7,444 bases of DNA from Nitrospinae bacterium RIFCSPLOWO2_12_FULL_45_22 (lineage in GTDB: Bacteria; 2-12-FULL-45-22): positions 1-7,444 of the forward strand of contig MHDQ01000079.1 in the NCBI GenBank assembly GCA_001803565.1, in the 5' to 3' direction. The notes under the pieces were generated by a model. That model made no database searches, was not told the DNA's origin, and saw only the letters and a list, made by a program, of their open reading frames with translations. The position numbers and the translations under genes are program-made. Below, one piece after another: positions 4,638 through 7,444 of the stretch. The stretch's first letter is position 1, and each line of letters begins with the position of its first letter.

Positions 4638-6875
4638 GTGAAGGGATATTCAGTGGTGGGGAAACCTACTCCCCGGATTGATGGGGTGGCTAAGGTTACC
4701 GGCGAGGCCAGGTTTACAGGAGACCTGGTATTACCCCGGGTATTATATGCAAAAATCTTAAGAAGTCCTTATCCGCATGCCAATATCCTTAATATAGACA
4801 CCACCAGGGCAGAGAGACTTAAGGGGGTAAAAGCCATTATTACCGGGAAGGATGTAATAGGCATTCAGTTGAATCGGTTGTACTCTCCCATTAAGGATGA
4901 ACCCATTTTGGCAGGGGATAAAGTGCGCTACATTGGAGATGAGGTAGCAGTGGTTGCGGCGGAGGATGAAGATGTGGCCAGGGAAGCTTTGGAGCTAATC
5001 AGTGTAGAGTATGAACTATTGCCTGCTATCCTTAATGTTGAGGAAGCTATGGTTGCGGGCGCTCCTATCATCCACGGACATGCTAATAACAATATTGCTT
5101 ACCAAATCTCGGCAAATTTTGGTGATCTGGAGCAGGGTTTTAAAGAGTCTGAGTATATCCGCGAGGATACTTATACCACCGCATATTATACCAATTGTAG
5201 CATAGAAACCGATGTGTGTCTGGCCCAATTTGATTCTTCTGGGAAACTCACCTTATGGACTCCTACCCAGTCCACTTATATAATCCAGAAAGACATAGCT
5301 AACACTCTGGGACTGGCAGAAGGTAAAGTAAGGGTCATTGCACCCCATATAGGAGGAAGTTTTGGTAGTCGATTGTCAGGCGAGCCCCATCATTGTCTGG
5401 CCGCTCTCCTGGCACAAAAGACCGGACGGCCAGTAATGCTAAAGTTGGACCTGGAAGAAATCCTTAACCGGGGTAATTCTATGATTATACAATTAAAAAC
5501 CGGGGTAAAAAAGGATGGGACCTTATTATCCCGAAAACTCAAAGTTATAGCTGATGCTGGTGGGTATTTAGGTCTTACAGGTTTAGACGTTCAGATCGCC
5601 GGGCTACGTAATATGTTGCCTTACAAACTCGCAGCCTTTCAGTTTGAAGGTCTAGCGGTCTATACCAATAATCCTGTGAGGGGATTTTTATCCGGGGAAG
5701 GGATTCGAGTGGCAAATTTCGCCTCCAGCATCCAATTGGACCAAATAGCAGAAGATTTAGGGATTGATCCATTGGATATATGCTTAAAAAATGCCATCCA
5801 ACCAGGTTATATTATGGCTAATAAGATAAAGATCGGTAGCTGTGGCCTTACAGAATGTATCCAAAAAGTAGTCGAAAAGGCCGGTTGGGATGGAAAGCGG
5901 GGTAGACTCAGAAGGGAGCATCGTGGTTTTGGCATAGGCTGTGGCTCAGCCTCTTCTGGTGGCAAAGGAGTTTTGACCCACAGTATCTCTGCCGCTACAG
6001 TTAAGCTTCAGGAGGATGGGTCGGTGGTATTATTGACCGGGCTGCCTGATATGGGTCAGGGTGCCCATACTATACTGGCCCAGATTGCCGCTGAAGTCCT
6101 GGGCCTACCATTAGAGAAGATATTAATATATTCAGCGGATACCGAGCTATCTCCTGTAGATTTAGGTGCCCTGGGCCAGAGGGGTACCTACATAACAGGA
6201 AATGCGGTAAAGTCCGCCGCAGAAGAGGCCAGAAGACAGCTCTTGGAAGTTGCGGCAGAAAGCATGGATGCCAATATTGAGGATTTAGAGATTCAAGGGG
6301 GCAGAATCTTCATTAAAAATAACCCGGAAAAGGAGATGCCAGTCTCAGGAGTCGTTCAGACCAGCCAGAGGTCTGAGAGAGGGCAGCCTATTATGGGTAA
6401 AGGCTTTTATAATCCGAATAGCGAGCCGCCAGATCATATAACTTTTTCTTTTGACGCCCAAGTGGCAGAAATAGAACTAGACCCGGAAACAGGAAAGATA
6501 AAGCTAAAAAAGGTCAATGTCGCCCATGATGTAGGCTTTGCTATAAATCCCCTGGCGGTTGAAGGACAGATCCACAGCCAGGTGTGGAGTGGGGGAGATA
6601 TGACACTGTTCCAGGAAAGGATATTAAAAGAAGGCCAGAATCTAAATCCCTCTTTCCTGGATTACAAATTCTCTACCGCTATGGACGCGCCAGAGATAGA
6701 GACTACTATAGTAGAGACTATCGAGCCTTATGGTCCCTTTGGGGCTAAAGAGGTAGGGAGGGGGCCAATAATGTCAATCGGCCAGGCCATAGTTAATGCC
6801 GTTTATGATGCTACAGGAGTTAGGATCAAAAGCTTCCCTATTACCCCAGAAAAGATCCACTCAACTTTCACATAG
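4638..6875 (+). CDS. Molybdopterin-binding large subunit, xanthine dehydrogenase / 4-hydroxybenzoyl-CoA reductase alpha family (copy B)
   Basis: From the GTG at 4638 this is a 745-residue paralogue of copy A. It aligns from the first residue (M-K-G-YSVVG) with 542 of 740 positions identical. It lacks eight residues found in copy A (A residues 604-611) and four at the C-terminus, with no other net gap. Family motifs are GGSFGSR (239-245), VRGF (347-350), SCGLTEC (401-407), GLPDMGQGAHT (468-478) and AINPLAVEGQ (635-644). It shares R708 in GAKEVGRGP, where relatives have the catalytic Glu, but keeps the usual Gln (Q644) that copy A has as Glu, and its FGG loop is FGS. An ATG at 4518 is in frame and would add 40 residues, but these match no family sequence and lie wholly in the AOR gene. 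It is probably co-transcribed with the AOR gene, and no signal peptide is visible. The substrate is unknown. Confidence 0.93.
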   Translation: MKGYSVVGKPTPRIDGVAKVTGEARFTGDLVLPRVLYAKILRSPYPHANILNIDTTRAERLKGVKAIITGKDVIGIQLNRLYSPIKDEPILAGDKVRYIGDEVAVVAAEDEDVAREALELISVEYELLPAILNVEEAMVAGAPIIHGHANNNIAYQISANFGDLEQGFKESEYIREDTYTTAYYTNCSIETDVCLAQFDSSGKLTLWTPTQSTYIIQKDIANTLGLAEGKVRVIAPHIGGSFGSRLSGEPHHCLAALLAQKTGRPVMLKLDLEEILNRGNSMIIQLKTGVKKDGTLLSRKLKVIADAGGYLGLTGLDVQIAGLRNMLPYKLAAFQFEGLAVYTNNPVRGFLSGEGIRVANFASSIQLDQIAEDLGIDPLDICLKNAIQPGYIMANKIKIGSCGLTECIQKVVEKAGWDGKRGRLRREHRGFGIGCGSASSGGKGVLTHSISAATVKLQEDGSVVLLTGLPDMGQGAHTILAQIAAEVLGLPLEKILIYSADTELSPVDLGALGQRGTYITGNAVKSAAEEARRQLLEVAAESMDANIEDLEIQGGRIFIKNNPEKEMPVSGVVQTSQRSERGQPIMGKGFYNPNSEPPDHITFSFDAQVAEIELDPETGKIKLKKVNVAHDVGFAINPLAVEGQIHSQVWSGGDMTLFQERILKEGQNLNPSFLDYKFSTAMDAPEIETTIVETIEPYGPFGAKEVGRGPIMSIGQAIVNAVYDATGVRIKSFPITPEKIHSTFT

Positions 6876-6942
6876 TGGCTTAAATTGAATGATGGAAGAT
6901 TAATAAGGATATATTTGTGATGAAAGAGCTAAAAAGGAAATG

Positions 6943-6948
6943 TATAAT
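6943..6948 (+). promoter_or_regulatory. Perfect -10 hexamer TATAAT ahead of copy C
   Basis: TATAAT lies in the 139-base spacer between copy B and copy C, preceded directly by TG. No TTGACA-like hexamer sits at the right distance; TTGTGA at 6915-6920 is 22 bases away, which is too far. If used, transcription would start near 6955 and give a leader of about 60 bases. The spacer is AT-rich, so a chance match is quite possible. Nothing else in the spacer is clearly functional except the ribosome site of copy C. Confidence 0.3.
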
Positions 6949-7014
6949 TACCCCCTGTTATCAATTTAATAATCTGGTTTCATCTATGTCCAATTAAATT
7001 AAGGAGGTAGACAG

Positions 7015-7444
7015 ATGAGGGAATATGCTGTTATCGGCAAGAGATTACCTAGAGTGGATGCCGTCCCTATGGCTACTGGGACGGCACAGTACACGGGTGA
7101 TGTAGCTCTAGCGGGGATGCTCCACGGCAAGCTCTTGAGGAGCCCTTACCCGCACGCTAAGATTCTCAATATAGATACCTCACGGGCTGAGCGATTGCCC
7201 GGGGTGAAAGGAATAATCACCGGGCGAGACCCCAATAATAAGAAATGGGGTTTTATAGACGATCCCACTCAACTCGATGAATATCCCCTGGCCTTTGATA
7301 AGGTTCTCTACGTTGGAGATGAAATAGCAGCCGTAGCGGCTACAGATGAGGATATCGCCTTAGAGGCCATAGACCTTATCCGGGTGGAGTATGAAGAGCT
7401 ACCCGCTATCTTCGATATAGAAGAGGCGATGAAGCCTGATACTC
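7015..7444 (+). CDS. Molybdopterin-binding large subunit, N-terminal part (copy C, cut by window edge)
   Basis: The ATG at 7015 follows AAGGAGGT (7001-7008) by six bases and opens 143 codons that run off the window. The translation begins MREYAVIGKRLPRVDA and follows the a/b-hammerhead domain of copies A and B throughout: ATGTAQYTGD (20-29), LLRSPYPHAKILNIDTSRAE (40-59), YVGDEIAAVAA (99-109) and LPAIFDIEEAM (129-139). It is clearly more distant from A and B than they are from each other. It has a one-residue insertion around residues 72-95, where GFIDDPTQLDEYPLAFDKV replaces the A/B sequence. The molybdopterin domain, and so the catalytic-Glu position, lies outside the window. It may be the large subunit of a complete three-subunit hydroxylase if small subunits follow downstream. 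Confidence 0.9.
   Translation, partial: MREYAVIGKRLPRVDAVPMATGTAQYTGDVALAGMLHGKLLRSPYPHAKILNIDTSRAERLPGVKGIITGRDPNNKKWGFIDDPTQLDEYPLAFDKVLYVGDEIAAVAATDEDIALEAIDLIRVEYEELPAIFDIEEAMKPDT

Noticed and set aside
6920-6997. 25-codon ATG frame in the spacer between copies B and C
   Set aside because: Too short, with only a weak AAGGA upstream and no family resemblance; the candidate TATAAT would lie inside it.
1-7444. tRNA, rRNA, CRISPR array, insertion sequence or transposase
   Set aside because: None seen; nearly all of the window is accounted for by the protein-coding genes and two short spacers.

Overview
This 7.4 kb stretch is all plus strand and is devoted to molybdenum/tungsten pterin enzymes. 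In order it holds the last 64 codons of an unrecognised gene (2-196), a xanthine-dehydrogenase-family molybdopterin-binding large subunit (copy A, 270-2543), a structured 167-base spacer, a tungsten-type aldehyde:ferredoxin oxidoreductase (AOR) family protein (2711-4624), a second large subunit (copy B, 4638-6875, GTG start), a 139-base spacer, and the first 143 codons of a third, more divergent large subunit (copy C, 7015 to the window edge).

The host is probably an anaerobic bacterium, most likely of the Firmicutes/Clostridia type. AOR-family enzymes are oxygen-sensitive and use low-potential ferredoxin. Three of the four visible starts have strong AGGAGG-type ribosome sites, one start is GTG, and base composition is moderate. 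This placement is inference; there is no rRNA or other taxonomic marker.

Copies A and B align without gaps except for one 8-residue indel and the last few residues, with 542 of 740 aligned residues identical by hand count (about 73%). They flank the AOR gene. In both, the position where xanthine dehydrogenase relatives carry the catalytic glutamate (GAKxxGE) is an arginine (GAKEVGRGP). The AOR protein resembles BamB, the tungsten subunit of class II benzoyl-CoA reductase. It has a cysteine (C278) where aldehyde-oxidising AORs have an active-site glutamate and where BamB has its tungsten-ligating cysteine. No [2Fe-2S] or FAD subunit of a molybdenum hydroxylase lies in the window.

The reading offered here, as inference, is an operon for an unusual redox pathway in which a BamB-like tungsten enzyme works beside two or three 4-hydroxybenzoyl-CoA-reductase-like molybdenum subunits. 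It is more likely to be reductive or non-standard chemistry on an aromatic or CoA-linked substrate than ordinary aldehyde or purine oxidation. The spacer ahead of the AOR gene can form a 28-position RNA helix (22 Watson-Crick pairs, 3 G-U) ending 2 bases before the ribosome site, and holds a perfect 16-base palindrome, so AOR expression may be separately controlled.
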